From Flaccisagitta enflata (taxonomy: Eukaryota; Chaetognatha; Sagittoidea; Aphragmophora), in NCBI GenBank assembly GCA_965153355.1, contig OZ231126.1, forward strand, positions 44,888,001 to 44,952,000: a DNA stretch of 64,000 nucleotides, read 5' to 3'. The translations under genes and the position numbers were made by a program. Under the pieces are notes generated by a model that was given only the letters and a program-made list of their open reading frames with translations, made no database searches and was not told the DNA's origin. Shown here piece by piece: positions 12,723-24,192 of the stretch (position 1 is the first letter of the stretch; each line of letters begins with the position of its first letter).

Positions 12723-13190
12723 TTTGGAAGATGAGTATGGAGGTGACGAGAAGGTGACGAGGAGGTAGGTGATGAGGAGGTGAGGAGATGACGAGGTGAC
12801 GAGGAGGTAGGTGATGAGGAGGTGACGAGGTGACGAGGAGGCGACGAGGAGGTAGGTGATGAGGAGGTTATGAGGAGGTGACGAGGAGGTAGGTCATGAG
12901 GAGGTGACGAGGTGACGAGAAGGTATGTGATGACGAGGTGACGAGGTGACGAGGAGGTGATGAGGAGGTAGGTGATGAGGAGATGATGAGGTGACGAGGA
13001 GGTAGGTGATGACGAGGTGACGAGGTGACGAGGAGGTAGGTGATGAAGAGGTGACGAGGAGGTGACAAGAAGGTAAGTGATGAGGAGGTGATGAGGTGAC
13101 GAGGATGTGACGAGGAGGTGACGAGGAGGTAGGTGATGAGGAGTTGACGAGGAGGTGACGAGGAGTTGACGAGGAGGTAGGTTATGTGGA
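12723..13190. repeat. GACGAGGAGGTAGGTGATGA minisatellite
   Basis: A variable array of GA(C/T)GAGGAGGT and GAGGTAGGTGATGAGGAGGT words over about 470 bases. Open frames over it are serine/histidine-rich artefacts. Confidence 0.85.
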
Positions 13191-13336
13191 CAAACTAAGG
13201 AATTATGAGATGTGATTTGTTGAGAAGTGTGGGAATGATGTCGAGATGGGAGGTGAGGGGAAGGAGGGGGTTGATGAGGAGGAAAGTGGAGATGATAATT
13301 GAAGATGATTGAAGATATAAAGATGATCGAGAGGGT

Positions 13337-13484
13337 AAACATGGCCGGATACACGGCAATCCAGTCGCGGACGGTTGGGCAGGAGCAGTAGGGCTAAGAC
13401 GGATTGGAATTCAAAAATGTTACGGAGGGACCGACGGTCCGACCGACACGGCAAGGTGTAGAGTCGCGTGTCCGCGACTAAAAA
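13337..13484 (-). mobile_element. Hairpin-ended element (family A, GGAC subtype)
   Basis: Reverse copy: GGCCGGATACACGGC, CAGTCGCGGACGG, GACGGTCCGACCGAC, then hairpin AGTCGCGTGTCCGCGACT and AAAAA. Both ends carry the AGTCGCGGAC word. Confidence 0.75.
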
Positions 13485-13639
13485 TGTGAAGAAGAGATGA
13501 GAAGGAGGCAAGGTTTAAAATAGCATGGATGAAAAAGGGAAAAAAGAAAAATGTACGTGTTATAAAAAGAGAGAGATGGAGTATGAGGATGGGAAGAAGG
13601 TAAGTGAAAACTGAAACAAAGAACAGTTTCATCCCGCTG

Positions 13640-13856
13640 TAATGGATCCGAGATTAACGGAAATCCGTCTAGAGTGTGTTTCTACTCAAAGACACAAATG
13701 GGTTTCTATTGTGGGTTTTGCAAATCGCGATTTTACTTCACTTTCCCTGAAAAAAATTGGGGCACAAGGTAGATTCAAACCCTCTCCAAGCTGCCTTGAG
13801 GAATCAGCTTCCTTAAATTTGAAGTCAACGCCCTTACCAACAACGCTTTGAACAAT
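13640..13856 (-). mobile_element. tRNA-derived SINE-like unit
   Basis: Minus strand: an A-box-like GTTGGTAAGGGCGTTGACTT, a long variable arm and a B-box-like GGGTTTGAATC, then a body with TTTTTTTCAGG and AAAATCGCGATTTGCAAAAC. The order fits a class II (Leu/Ser) tRNA-derived head. It shares its body with 13996-14140. Confidence 0.5.
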
Positions 13857-13995
13857 CACTCAAGTTTGTGGAATTTCGTCGCCCTTATTCTACAACTTTG
13901 GATCAATGTATGTTCAGTTCTGTAATGGCTATCTTATTCAATTGCCTCTCTATTAAATAAGTCCATCAGAAATAATTTTAGGCATATGAGTAAAT

Positions 13996-14140
13996 GTCTC
14001 AGTGGCGCAGGTGGCTAAGGCGTAAGCTTCTAGCCTGATGAAAAATATTGCTTTTGAGCGTGGGTTCATCCCTGCAAGAGGCCAATATTTTTTTCAGGAT
14101 GAGGGTGGTGAAAATCGCGAATTGTAAAACTTACAGTAGA
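13996..14140 (+). mobile_element. tRNA-derived SINE-like unit, second copy
   Basis: A-box TGGCGCAGGTGGCTAAGGCG, B-box GTGGGTTCATCCC, then TTTTTTTCAGGATGAGGG and AAAATCGCGAATTGTAAAAC. An acceptor stem does not close well, so it is not called as a functional tRNA. A pogo-like end (ACAGTAGAATCCCGCTCCAA) follows. Confidence 0.5.
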
Positions 14141-14454
14141 ATCCCGCTCCAACGGATCCGTTACGAGCAGAAACCCGCCTCCAATGCATGATAAGCTAAA
14201 GTCCCAACTTATTCCCTTTATTTTTCTTGTTAGAAAATTCTGTCTGAACCGGTTCCGCCTGTAGCAGAAATTTTGGCTTGAACGCAAATTTTTTGGCCAT
14301 TAAAAGTTGACTGTTCCCGCCCTGACCGGAAATTAGCCCTGACTGAGGAAAAATGGTAATTCAGGATTGGCGATGATCTGCATCGATTCGGAACTATCGG
14401 CGGAATGTAAGCGGTATGAGGAGGAGGGGGGAAAAGAAGAAGCAAAAGAAAAAA

Positions 14455-14660
<206 letters not shown>

Positions 14661-15176
14661 GGAGAAAAAGAAAGAGAGATGATGGTGATGACAAGTGCAT
14701 ATGCTTCATCAATGGTGCAAGCATATAAATGCGCTTGGAAAATGGGGATCTTTGAATTCACTAGTTCAAACGAATTGTTGAATCGACTCAAAATCCATGA
14801 AAAGCTTGACACCAAGGCAGGTGTTTCCTTTTTTTTATTTCACCTTCTCGCATCGCAGCTTTCTTCGCAGTAGGTCTTCTCGGTTAAAATTTGTCTCATA
14901 TCCCTTCTTCATTAATCATTGCTTGTTCATCGATTGTTCATTTCCGTTTTGTTTTGGGAATAATCTATACATGAATGGCTAGCGTATCCAATTAAAGTGT
15001 CTGTGTGCCATACAGTCTTTTTTTCTGTCCAATTTTTTATCTTTAAGGGTCTGCTTGTATATCAGTTTCTCTTGGTCTGTCGTCTGTCTTTGTCTGTCCA
15101 TCTGTCTGTCTGTCCATCTGTCTCTGTCCATATGTCTGTCTATATGTGTCTGTCTATCTATCTGTCTATCTGTCTA

Positions 15177-15177
<1 letters not shown>

Positions 15178-15256
<79 letters not shown>

Positions 15257-15261
15257 TCTCT

Positions 15262-15326
<65 letters not shown>
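15178..15326. repeat. TG then CT compound microsatellite
   Basis: 39 TG units, a short TCTCTGTG link, then 30 CT units. A CTGT/CTAT tetramer region (15080-15177) precedes it. Confidence 0.95.
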
Positions 15327-15329
<3 letters not shown>

Positions 15330-15333
15330 GTGA

Positions 15334-15594
15334 CAGTGCCGATTGGCTCTAACGGAAGTCCGTTTCCAACAGATAAAGAAGTCCAGTCCCTTGAAATCCG
15401 TTCGAGCGGGGTTTGACTGTACCTGGAAAACATGTTTCTGGCTTTGAGTAGAAACGCACCCTATATTGGATATCAAACCCTAGTCCTTTCAAATCATTTT
15501 CTTTTAATCTCTATATTGGCAATAATAGAAATCCACCCGTAATGGTTAAAATTTGTTTTTCCTTGACATCCATTATTGCGGGGTTCAACTGTAA
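15334..15594 (-). mobile_element. pogo-like MITE remnants
   Basis: On the minus strand ACAGTTGAACCCCGCAATAA (15593) and ACAGTCAAACCCCGCTCGAA (15424) are pogo/Tigger-style ends. The TTTCTACTCAAAG stretch between them recurs at 13678. No coding frame. Confidence 0.5.
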
Positions 15595-15635
15595 TTCAAA
15601 AAGAGATTGAATGTCGAATGATAATGAAGAGGAGG

Positions 15636-15660
15636 TACAGGTACAGGTACAGGTACAGGT
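15636..15660. repeat. ACAGGT hexamer repeat
   Basis: Four perfect ACAGGT units. Confidence 0.85.
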
Positions 15661-15808
15661 AAATCTGCCAACGAAAAGGAGAATTGAACGGCAAATTGTG
15701 GAGCAAAGATGGAGATATAGAAGAATATGGGGATGGAAAGGCATACGGGAGGATCGGATGGCCAAATAAGGGTGGTGATATTGCCGAGGTCACCCGCCCG
15801 ACTACAAG

Positions 15809-15926
<118 letters not shown>

Positions 15927-16023
15927 CATAGATCATTCTGTGTCTAAAATTTACATCAGGCCCGCCTTAAAAAGTGGCTCTATGATTTTCATTTACGTTT
16001 GATGTTCTGTCTGTCTAACAAGA

Positions 16024-16129
16024 AAACAAGGCCGGATACACGGCTACCCCAGTCGCGTGCGGGTGGGAAGGGGCCATGATTGAGGTCAGTGGAGCATTTG
16101 GGCAGGAGGGGTAGCACGCGACTAAAAAA
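16024..16129 (-). mobile_element. Hairpin-ended element (family A), short copy
   Basis: ACAAGGCCGGATACACGGC, CAGTCGCGTGCGGGTGG, then GCACGCGACTAAAAAA. It lacks the GGTC tract and one hairpin arm. Confidence 0.65.
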
Positions 16130-16395
16130 TAAAGATCAATGAATGTAAGAAAACATAAAGGACAGAAAGAAAAAGAAGACAGAGACCAAGAGATTAAGTG
16201 TAAGTTCATACTACACAGACAGTCTGGCGGTGAAGGGGAGGGGGGGGCGGGGACCCAAACAGACAGACTATGAAACAGAGCAACTGTCTGTTAGAACCCC
16301 CCCCCCCCCCGTCCAAAAAAAAAGGATCAAAAGGTTGATGAGAGATGAATGAAAAAGCAGAAATTTTGAATTAAGGACAAGAGTTTAAAAGAAAA

Positions 16396-16663
<268 letters not shown>

Positions 16664-16857
16664 ATGTGAGAAAGAAAAAAGCTAACGAAATGAATAAAGA
16701 AAAAGAAGTAAAAGAGATCAATGAGTTGGGCTAAGGTTGATGGAAGAAGTTTTTGAGTATTGCGTTTAGTCGGCACTTTCCTTTTGTTTGGCAAGATGGA
16801 ATTGAACAAGGGTTACATGCCTAGACTGAACCGGCACAGAATGGCAAACAGTTTGTT

Positions 16858-17028
16858 GCATGGCTACCCCAGTCGCGTGTGGGCGGACCGGATAGGGCCA
16901 GTGATGGAGAGGGGCATCTGGATAGGTTAAGAAAGGCCCAAAAGCTTATAAAAGCCAAAATTAATTGGGAACGGACCAACCGACCGAAGAATCGTCGGAA
17001 AATCAAAGCGTAGTATGCTACTAGAAAT
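16858..17028 (-). mobile_element. Hairpin-ended element (family A, diverged)
   Basis: CATGGCTACCCCAGTCGCGT at left, GACCAACCGACCGA tract, and a different hairpin GCGTAGTATGCTAC at right. The 5' terminal ACAAGGCC is lost. Confidence 0.5.
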
Positions 17029-17115
17029 ATTTCACAAAACATTTATTCAAAATAACATTATCTCGAATAGATTTTACATTTCTACTTCAAGTTTGTTATC
17101 ATGCAGATCACACAA

Positions 17116-17719
17116 TACTATCTTGCTCAAATTAAGAGTCCTCATAGTAAACTTTAGACGTTTATTCTGAAATATTGATTGACAAAATTTGTTTTCTCAT
17201 GACAAAAATTAATTTTAGTATATTTTGGCATCAACTCCTGCTTTCATAGTATTTGTTATAGTGTCATATGACTGTATCATTGATTTGCAAGTGACATGTT
17301 TCTCAACTTTTTATCAGATTTTGCCACTCTGAATTTATGGGGAAGACTGCACTGATTCTGTTGTAAAATCTCAACAATTTGAGCAAATGAGCTCTGCTTG
17401 GTGGCAAATGAAAGATCTTTCGAAGCTCTTTACAATGGTTACCGATTTTCCTATGTTTCTATGATTGGTGTATACAGGACATATCAAAATACAACTGCTA
17501 GAATTTCAAAAGAAAATTTTTACCTCGTAAATCAAGGTGAATCATTTTACCTTTTCTGCTGTAAAATCTAAACGGATAGAGCTACAAAACTCTGCTTGCT
17601 GGCATTTGATCGCATTTTTGCAGAGCTTTCTAATGGTCACTGATTTTCATATGTTTTTATGAAAAATTTGCCCACAATTTAAGAAAACATGGCGGACTCT
17701 TATTTTGAGCAAGATAGTA
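17116..17719. mobile_element. TA-flanked transposon, ends TACTATCTTGCTCAAATTAA
   Basis: Inverted ends of about 24 bases with TA at both borders. The interior holds two diverged direct copies of a module of about 120 bases (17360-17465 and 17560-17660), each running from a TGTAAAATCTAAAC-like start to a GTCACTGATTTTC-like end. No open transposase frame. Confidence 0.75.
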
Positions 17720-18512
17720 ATCCAGAAGACTTTAGGTTATCTGTAGCTTCAGTAATTGCTGCAAAGACAAAAAAAGACCATATTCGAAAACTCTGCGGCA
17801 CAACTAAAAACAATTGGCTCAACAGTACTTCTGGCATACCTCTTACCTCTTATCCCCTCTTTTAGATATTCATTGCTGAGAGCTTGTGATCATTTTAAAA
17901 GGGCTGTACTGTTTTTTAAGCGAGTAAAATTAAATTTCTACTAAAACAAACAAGCCGCTCAAGCGTTGTTATGGTTAGCAGTTACCGATGCCCCATTTAT
18001 TCTTTTAATAAGCTGTGCAGTAAGAGTTTTTTAAATTTTCAAAGTACATCAAAATAATGATAAATCTTTAGCTCAAGAAAGCTTGTCGGTATTCACAATG
18101 TTTCTATTAAAATTTTCCCACAATGATGAACAAGTTTGGCAGATGTGATCCGATTATTATCATGGAACATATCTTGATCACGATATGATCGAGGCTGATC
18201 AAGGATCGAGGATGATCTTGTGTTCATTTTCAAACTTATCATTTCATTCGAATCTTCGCTACCAGATGGCAGTGACGGTTGGGTGGGTTTTACGCCCGAT
18301 GAAAATGATCGACCTGGCTAACTAATCCTCAATCAATTTCTCCCACATTTTTGGCGGTTTTGTCTCTAGCGTGTCTTGTATGTATTTTCAATCATTGTGT
18401 GAATTGCATTAGCCTATTCATCCTCTACTGTAGAAAGCTATCTTGTTTATCTTTTACTTATTTGATTAGAGACTGTGTATGGTTAGTGTTCAGTAAGTAT
18501 TACAAATTTCCT
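17720..18512. other. Unassigned AT-rich stretch
   Basis: Holds a cluster of GATC-containing words (18140-18220: CTTGATCACGATATGATCGA) but no gene signature. Confidence 0.4.
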
Positions 18513-18649
18513 GTTTTTTTAGATGCGTCCTCGCATCTCTATAAAAGGGTCTGAAGGAAGGAAGGTCAGTGATGAGAAATTTTCAAAAGACGATTTTTAG
18601 GGTTTTCTCTTCATTTCTCTTCATGTCTATTCATATCTTATATTTCGTA

Positions 18650-18895
18650 TGTCTCTTTCATCTCTTTTGTCTCTTTTGACTCTTTTGTCTCTTTTGTCTC
18701 TTTTGTCTCCTATATATCTCTTATGCCTCCTATATTTCTCTTATATCTCTTATGTCTCTTTGTCTCTTTTGTCTCCTATGTGTCTCTTATATGTCTCTTA
18801 TGTCTCTTATGTCTCTTCATGTCTCTATATGTCTCTTATGTCTCCTCATGTTTCCTCATGTTTCTCCATGTCTCTCCAAGTCCCTTCATGTCTCT
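18650..18895. repeat. TCTCTTTTGTC / TGTCTCTTATG array
   Basis: Degenerate 10-11 base units on one strand, body of the family C element. Confidence 0.8.
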
Positions 18896-18904
18896 TTGTG
18901 AGGA

Positions 18905-19095
18905 TGAGGCGAGGGGAGGGTTGGGGTGGGGAGGCGTGGGGGGAGGGTTGGGGAGGCCTGGAGGGGAGGGGTGGGGAAGCGTGGGGGGGAGGGGAAGGTG
19001 GCGTGGGGGGAGGCGTGGGGGGAGGGGTAGAGGTGAGGCGGGGGGGGAGGGGTAGGGTGGCGTGGGGGGGAGGGGTAGGGAGGCGTGGGGGGAGA
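18905..19095. repeat. G-rich GGGGAGGCGTGGGG array
   Basis: Strong strand asymmetry: nearly no C, many runs of three to seven G. It could form G-quadruplexes. Confidence 0.85.
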
Positions 19096-19245
19096 AAGGA
19101 ATCAGTTTATATTTTTCTCTTTATCTCTGAATCTTTATATTTTCATGTTATTATATCTTAATATCTTTAAATCTTAGTAATTTGTATGACTATATCTTAC
19201 ATCTAAAGAGGACGCATCTCATATCGACAAAATCGCTGTAAGTTC

Positions 19246-20052
19246 GGCGGCCCCGGATCAAAACAAACCTGAACGATAATGTAGCTTACCGTAATGAATT
19301 GGAATTTTCGTATGCATCTCAATCTATCTTCAGCATCTGGCAAATTTCATCATTATGTAACGACATCGACCCGCTTATTCAGTATCAGAAAGAAATGTAG
19401 GTCACAAATTAACAATTAACACCTTACTATCGTACATCGAAGCGCCAATTAAGATTTCTTTTCCAAATATCCAGGAAAAAGTTTACCGACGGCAATATGC
19501 TAATTAGCGCAAATGACTATCTCAGAGGAGATTACTTCTAAGCGAAAACATCTTAAAGATCACAAATCCATGATGGTTAAAACTCTTTATCGGCTGAATC
19601 AGAATATTCCGTACATCCACATGAACAGGATTTTTTAATAAAGAAGTAGATTTTGGCACTGTTAACATGAAAAAGCACAGAATGAATTTATTCTTTTGCG
19701 TCGTCAGATTTGGTCTGACACTTAGAATTGTTTTATTTCGGTTGTCCTCAATTCCATCTCTCTTAGACTAGGAGATCTATGAGGCTGTTGTCAATTTCGT
19801 CGGGGATGTCCACCGATACTATCTGTTGAGACGAGGCGAGATAAATCACAGGCAGCGTTGCCGGCAACGAGGAAGGCAGGAAAGAAGAAGCAGGCAGAGG
19901 AATAGGGGAGCGAGGAAGAGAGGAAAGAGGAGAAGAAAGAGGAGGAGGCAATGAAAGATGAAGAGAACGATCTGACGATTGAGGAGGTGATGGAAGTAAC
20001 GTTTGCGTCAAGCCCTTCGGGTCACAGTGGGCCTTAATTGGATACCAATTTA
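19246..20052. other. Unassigned stretch
   Basis: Contains a purine-rich GAGGAAG block (19860-19990) and at 20021 CACAGTGGGCCTTAATTGGA, which recurs inverted at 21563. No gene recognised. Confidence 0.4.
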
Positions 20053-20746
20053 ACAAGGTGCGACCTGTGGATCGTCGAACGAATACGTTACCATCTTGGC
20101 CATAAATATACGGACAGTAGGTGTATAAGTTGATTCATTGTCCAGAAGTGAGCAACAAATATATCAAAATGCATCTAATATCAAGTATGACCATGGTTGG
20201 CATCCACCAACGCCTGCAAACTGTTTGGTATCGACTCATAGAGAGACTGAAGGTACTCTGGAGTAGTGTTGTTCCAAACCTCAAATGCAATTCATTTCAG
20301 CCCTGCTGAGAATAGTGTTTTCCCGTATTTCTGCATGTTTTCCATTTGAATCTTTGAAATCTCAATTGAATTGAGATCCAGACTGATCTGGGCTAAGCCT
20401 TGACGAGCTTAATTCATCGAACTTGCAGTACAAAAGGCGCAGTGCGCCAATGCACTAAATTCCATAAACTTAAAAAGATTTGCTAGCACATCTGTAAAAA
20501 GCAAATGTTTTCTTCATTCAGCTCTTATTTCTAAACGAATAAAGATACAGGAACCAGCTTGGTCTCATTTGATAGATTTTTTGAAGATGCGAATTTTGAA
20601 AAAAAACCATCCCACTGCGATTAAAATCTAGTGAGCTATGACAGTTTAAAGCTGTCCGTATACTTTTGGCCAAGATGGTACCAACCGACCGACCAACCGA
20701 CCGACCAACGGACGGAGCCAGTTATAGAGGTGCTTTGTCGCACCTA
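20053..20746 (-). mobile_element. Hairpin-ended element (family B), split by a Tc1-like insertion
   Basis: The left part AACAAGGTGCGACCTGTGG (20053-20088) and the right part with CGACCGACCAACC and hairpin AGGTGCTTTGTCGCACCT (20681-20746) surround the Tc1-like copy at 20089. The word GGTGCGAC is at both ends. Confidence 0.75.
20089..20680 (-). mobile_element. Tc1/mariner-like element, second copy
   Basis: Same ends (TACCATCTTGGCCATAAATA at left, its complement with changes at right), same length and the same transposase C-terminal remnant as 8828-9423, with a frameshift in it. It is inserted at a TA inside a hairpin-ended element whose halves are 20053-20088 and 20681-20746. Confidence 0.8.
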
Positions 20747-20986
20747 AAACAAGGGCGGATACACGGCTACCCCAGTCGAGTCCGGGTGGGCAGGGGCAGA
20801 GTCAGAGAAGGTCACCAGAGCATTTGGGCAGGAGCAGTAGGCTCAAAAAGCTCAGAAACGCCGAAAAAGTAAAAAAGGGGACCACCGATTGACGGACCGA
20901 TGGACCAACAGAACGACAGACCCATAGACCAATGACTGACGGACCGACACAGCAGGGTGTAGAGTTGTGTAGCACACAACTAAAAA
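20747..20986 (-). mobile_element. Hairpin-ended element (family A)
   Basis: CAAGGGCGGATACACGGC, CAGTCGAGTCCGGG, GACGGACCGATGG tract, then hairpin AGTTGTGTAGCACACAACT and AAAAA. The stem is changed on both arms relative to AGTCGCG...CGCGACT. It abuts the family B copy. Confidence 0.75.
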
Positions 20987-21049
20987 TCCCCGATTGTGGT
21001 GATTTACATGTTGCACATGGCACATAAGTAGGTAAATTCTAAGAAAGCA

Positions 21050-21510
21050 AATTGAGGTTGACCCCTGAAAAAAAAATTTCCCTTCAAAATTTTTGCAAAA
21101 ATCACTAAAACATTTCCAATTTTTTAAATATTTGATATAAATCTTCAGAAATTATGTTCTGAAATTCTTACTCAAGATTCATATTCCTGGTAAAATTTCC
21201 AATTGTTTGATAGATTACACTATGTAATTTTTCAAAAAACAAAATTTTCATTTTCTGAGCTACCGTTTTAACAAAAACAATAGTGGCCTAGTATACAGAA
21301 ATTTTATTTCTTCATGAAAGTGTATATTGTGACCTATCAAATGGTTTGAAATTTCACCAGGAATATGAATCTTGAATTAGAATTTCTAAACATAAATGCC
21401 GAAAATTTCTATCAAATGTTCATAGAAATTGAAACTTTTTAGTGATTTTTGCCAAAGTTTTCAAGAGAAATTTCTTTTTAAAGGTTAACATCAATTCTTC
21501 ACTGTAAAAT
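21050..21510. mobile_element. Foldback (palindromic) element
   Basis: The left half (TTGCAAAAATCACTAAAA near 21100; TTCATATTCCTGGTAAAATT near 21180) recurs inverted in the right half (21440 and 21355). AT-rich, no coding frame. The borders are approximate. Confidence 0.6.
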
Positions 21511-22377
21511 ATACCTAATAATACAAGTCACTATCATAGGGGATTTTTTTTAACTCGTTTCCAATTAAGGCCCACTGTGGGGTGAGACATTCAGCTAGAA
21601 AGTTTCCTTGCGTGTCTTTGCCCAACGCTGCTTCTTTAGAATTCGCCGCCGCAAAATACCGTACCGTTTTCGCAAGGGCTAGCCGTTCCTTAGTCCTAGA
21701 TGCCTGATTGAAATATATGCGATTTGGTTTACATTAGATGGAATGACGCGATTATATTTACCCTCCAGCGATTATGATTTGTTTATTCATTCATTTATAT
21801 TTTCATTGGAAAAGCAAAAAAATAAAAAATAAAAAATGAAAAAAAAAAAAACAACGCGAAAATACATTCATCCATTCATTCATCTATTCCTAGATACATT
21901 CATTCATTCATTCATTCATTCAATCATTGATTACCTTCTTCGTTCATTTATTCAATCATTTATGACCATTCCAGTTGTCACAGTGTTGCTGGTCTCATTT
22001 ATAAAGTCTTGTACAGTAGTATGGTATAATTGACCTTGAGGCAATAATGAAATACTTAAGATCCTCCTAGTCTTACGTGGTTTAGTTAACCGCTTGCAAC
22101 CCACGCTCGATCCAAAATGCGCCACTTACGGCAACCGCAAAAACTGCTTGCTTTATATTCGAGGAGAGCGGGACAATGGATGGAGTTTCTCGTAAAAACT
22201 GCAGATGGTAGAAAACGGGAAAGATGGTCATTTGTACCATAGCCCCAGAATTAAACAGGTGAATCCACCATGAAAGAAAGAAAGAAAGAAAGAAGGAAAG
22301 AAACAAAGAAAGAAAGAAAGAAAGAAAGAAAGAAATAGGTAAATATGTAAAACAAAAGAAAGAAAGAAAAAAGAAAC

Positions 22378-22907
22378 AGGTCGCTCTAGCGTCATATGAA
22401 CAGCGGTTCCCATTGCCCCATTGTTAGTTATTGTTATGAAAAAAGAATGAGGTTAATGGGGCAGTGGCCCCGGAGGGGCCGATGACCTATGATTCCACAT
22501 AGGGCAATTTATTTTTCTTTCGATAGTACTACCTTTAATTTTTTTTTCATTTTCATTCTACTAAGAAGGCCTAAGAAGGCTGAATTGTGGTCTTGAAGAG
22601 CTGATTTGAACCCTGAGAGGACCAACTTCAGGCCTGAGTAGGCTGATTTGGGGTCTGGATGAGTTGATTTGAGGCCTGAGAGGGCTGGTTTAAGGCATGA
22701 AAAGGCCAATTTGAGGTCTGGAAGAGCCGATATGAGGCCTGAGAGGACTTATTTTAGGCCTGAGTAGGCTGATTTCAGGCCTTAGAGGACCGGATTCAGG
22801 CCTGAGGCCCCGGCGGGGGGGGGGGAGACGACACCACAAGACAGAGAAACGAAATTATCCTATGTGGAATCATAGGTCATCGGCCCCTCCGGGGCCGCTG
22901 CCCAAAA
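22378..22907 (+). mobile_element. Double-hairpin tandem-core element (family D)
   Basis: Starts GTCGCTCTAGCGTCATATG, AACAGCGGTTCCC. The inverted arms GTGGCCCCGGAGGGGCCGAT, GACCTATGATTCCACAT (22453-22500) and inverse (22862-22905) surround a TGAGGCCTGAGAGGGCTGAT minisatellite of about 24-base units (22570-22810). Confidence 0.75.
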
Positions 22908-22923
22908 AAGAAACAAGAAACAG

Positions 22924-23044
22924 AACAAGGCCTAGTAGGCCAATAAAGTGCGCCGGGTGGATCGTCAAACGAAGGCGTTACCCGACCAACTGAACAACCG
23001 ATGGACAAAGCCTATTATATAGGTGCTTTGGCGCATCTAAAAAA
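22924..23044 (-). mobile_element. Hairpin-ended element (family B)
   Basis: AACAAGGCCTAGTAGGCC, AAGTGCGCCGGGTGG, ACCGATGGACAAAG, then hairpin AGGTGCTTTGGCGCATCT and AAAAA. The word TGCGCC (in place of TGCGAC) appears at both ends. Confidence 0.75.
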
Positions 23045-23330
23045 AGAAAAAAGAAAGAAAAAAGAAAACGTTTCATTAAAAATAAAATCTTAAAAAAGAA
23101 TCGATTGGTATGGCCATATGGGTTAGTTACGGTATTTTAAAATGAAGGTCGTCGAATCAGTATTTTCATCATTTTAGTGCCGTTGATGCCAAAAAGCAGT
23201 GATACCAACCAACCAACAGACCTAACAACTGATCAATGGACCAACCCACTCACTGTCCCGCAAATCGGTTAAGCAACCACCTTAGCTGCTGACGCTATTA
23301 TAAATCGGTAGCAGAGCACGCGACTAAATG

Positions 23331-23775
23331 AAACTCTCAATCAAACAGCTTTCTTACCATCTCAAGCTGCTATTCCACCTCTTCAACATGGTCAGTAGAC
23401 TTGTGGCAGATGATTCCGTACTCGATGAAGTCGTACCCGATGAAGTCGTACCAATGAATTCGTATCCGATGAACTGGTTCCCGATGAATTTGTTCCTGTG
23501 GAAATCGTGGCCGGTGAACACGTTCCCAATCAACTTGTCATCTGTGCACGTGGAGACGGCGAGGATGTAGACGGCGATGTGGCGACGTAAAGGGCGAAGT
23601 TGTAGACGGCAAACGCGTAGACGGTGTTGTTCCAACCTCGACATCAGCCTCATCAACAGAGTCTCTTGCGGCAGCACGCTTGTTGATTCGTATCAGTCAA
23701 ATCTTCATGTTCCATACCCGTGAGCTTCTCTTCAATCGCCGAGCATGTCAAGTCTGGCCACAGATTGCTTTTTGT
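23331..23775 (+). pseudogene. Decayed ORF with VPDE-like repeats
   Basis: Reading + strand: ADDSVLDEVVPDEVVP (from about 23405); after a one-base shift FVSDELVPDEFVPVEIV; after a stop near 23579, in a third frame, VDGKRVDGVVPTSTSASS to a TAA near 23775. The acidic repeat unit VPDE(F/V/L) recurs about six times. No family recognised. It may be an old coding exon or a minisatellite that happens to read well. Confidence 0.25.
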
Positions 23776-24192
23776 TAAGGAGTGTACTAAATCCCTTTTT
23801 TTTAACAAGGGGAACCCGTAAGATGACTGAATTAGTATTTAGGTTCAACAGTCTATAGATAGCCCAATGAGCTAAGCCGCTTGAACGGAAAAATATCAAC
23901 CTACCCATCATTTTCTTTGTTGATCCATGAAGCGTTGTCTTTATACGAAACAAAAACCGACTTAGCTTTGTTTTTCTCTGGCGTGTTGGTAATTTATTTT
24001 TGCAACTTATTTTCGAAATGCATCGTGGTCGGCTAACTTCTTCCCGACTCATACACGGTAAACTAGTTTCTTAGACTCAGCTAGTATACAGGTGTTTGGT
24101 CCATATGCGCCCCTATTGGACATCTCTTGGCCTTGTTTTTCGGTCTGATAGCCTTTTCACATTTTATACAAAAAGTTGTCTCTCTCGGCCTT

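Larger units (their letters stand above)
18513..19245 (+). mobile_element. Hairpin-ended element (family C) with expanded body
   Basis: Hairpin AGATGCGTCCTCGCATCT then CTCTATAAAAGGGTCT at left; GAGGACGCATCTCATATCG (hairpin arm, inverted) at 19208. The body is filled with TCTCTTTTGTC repeats (18650-18890) and a G-rich GGGGAGGCGTGGGG array (18905-19095). The right border is uncertain because no GGCCTTGTT end was seen. Confidence 0.55.

Noticed and set aside
12686-13354. 222-codon frame rich in SSSP/HHL on the minus strand
   Set aside because: It follows the GACGAGGAGGT minisatellite exactly.
13996-14085. Functional tRNA gene
   Set aside because: A- and B-box-like words are present, but the acceptor stem and anticodon arm do not pair convincingly and a SINE-like body follows.
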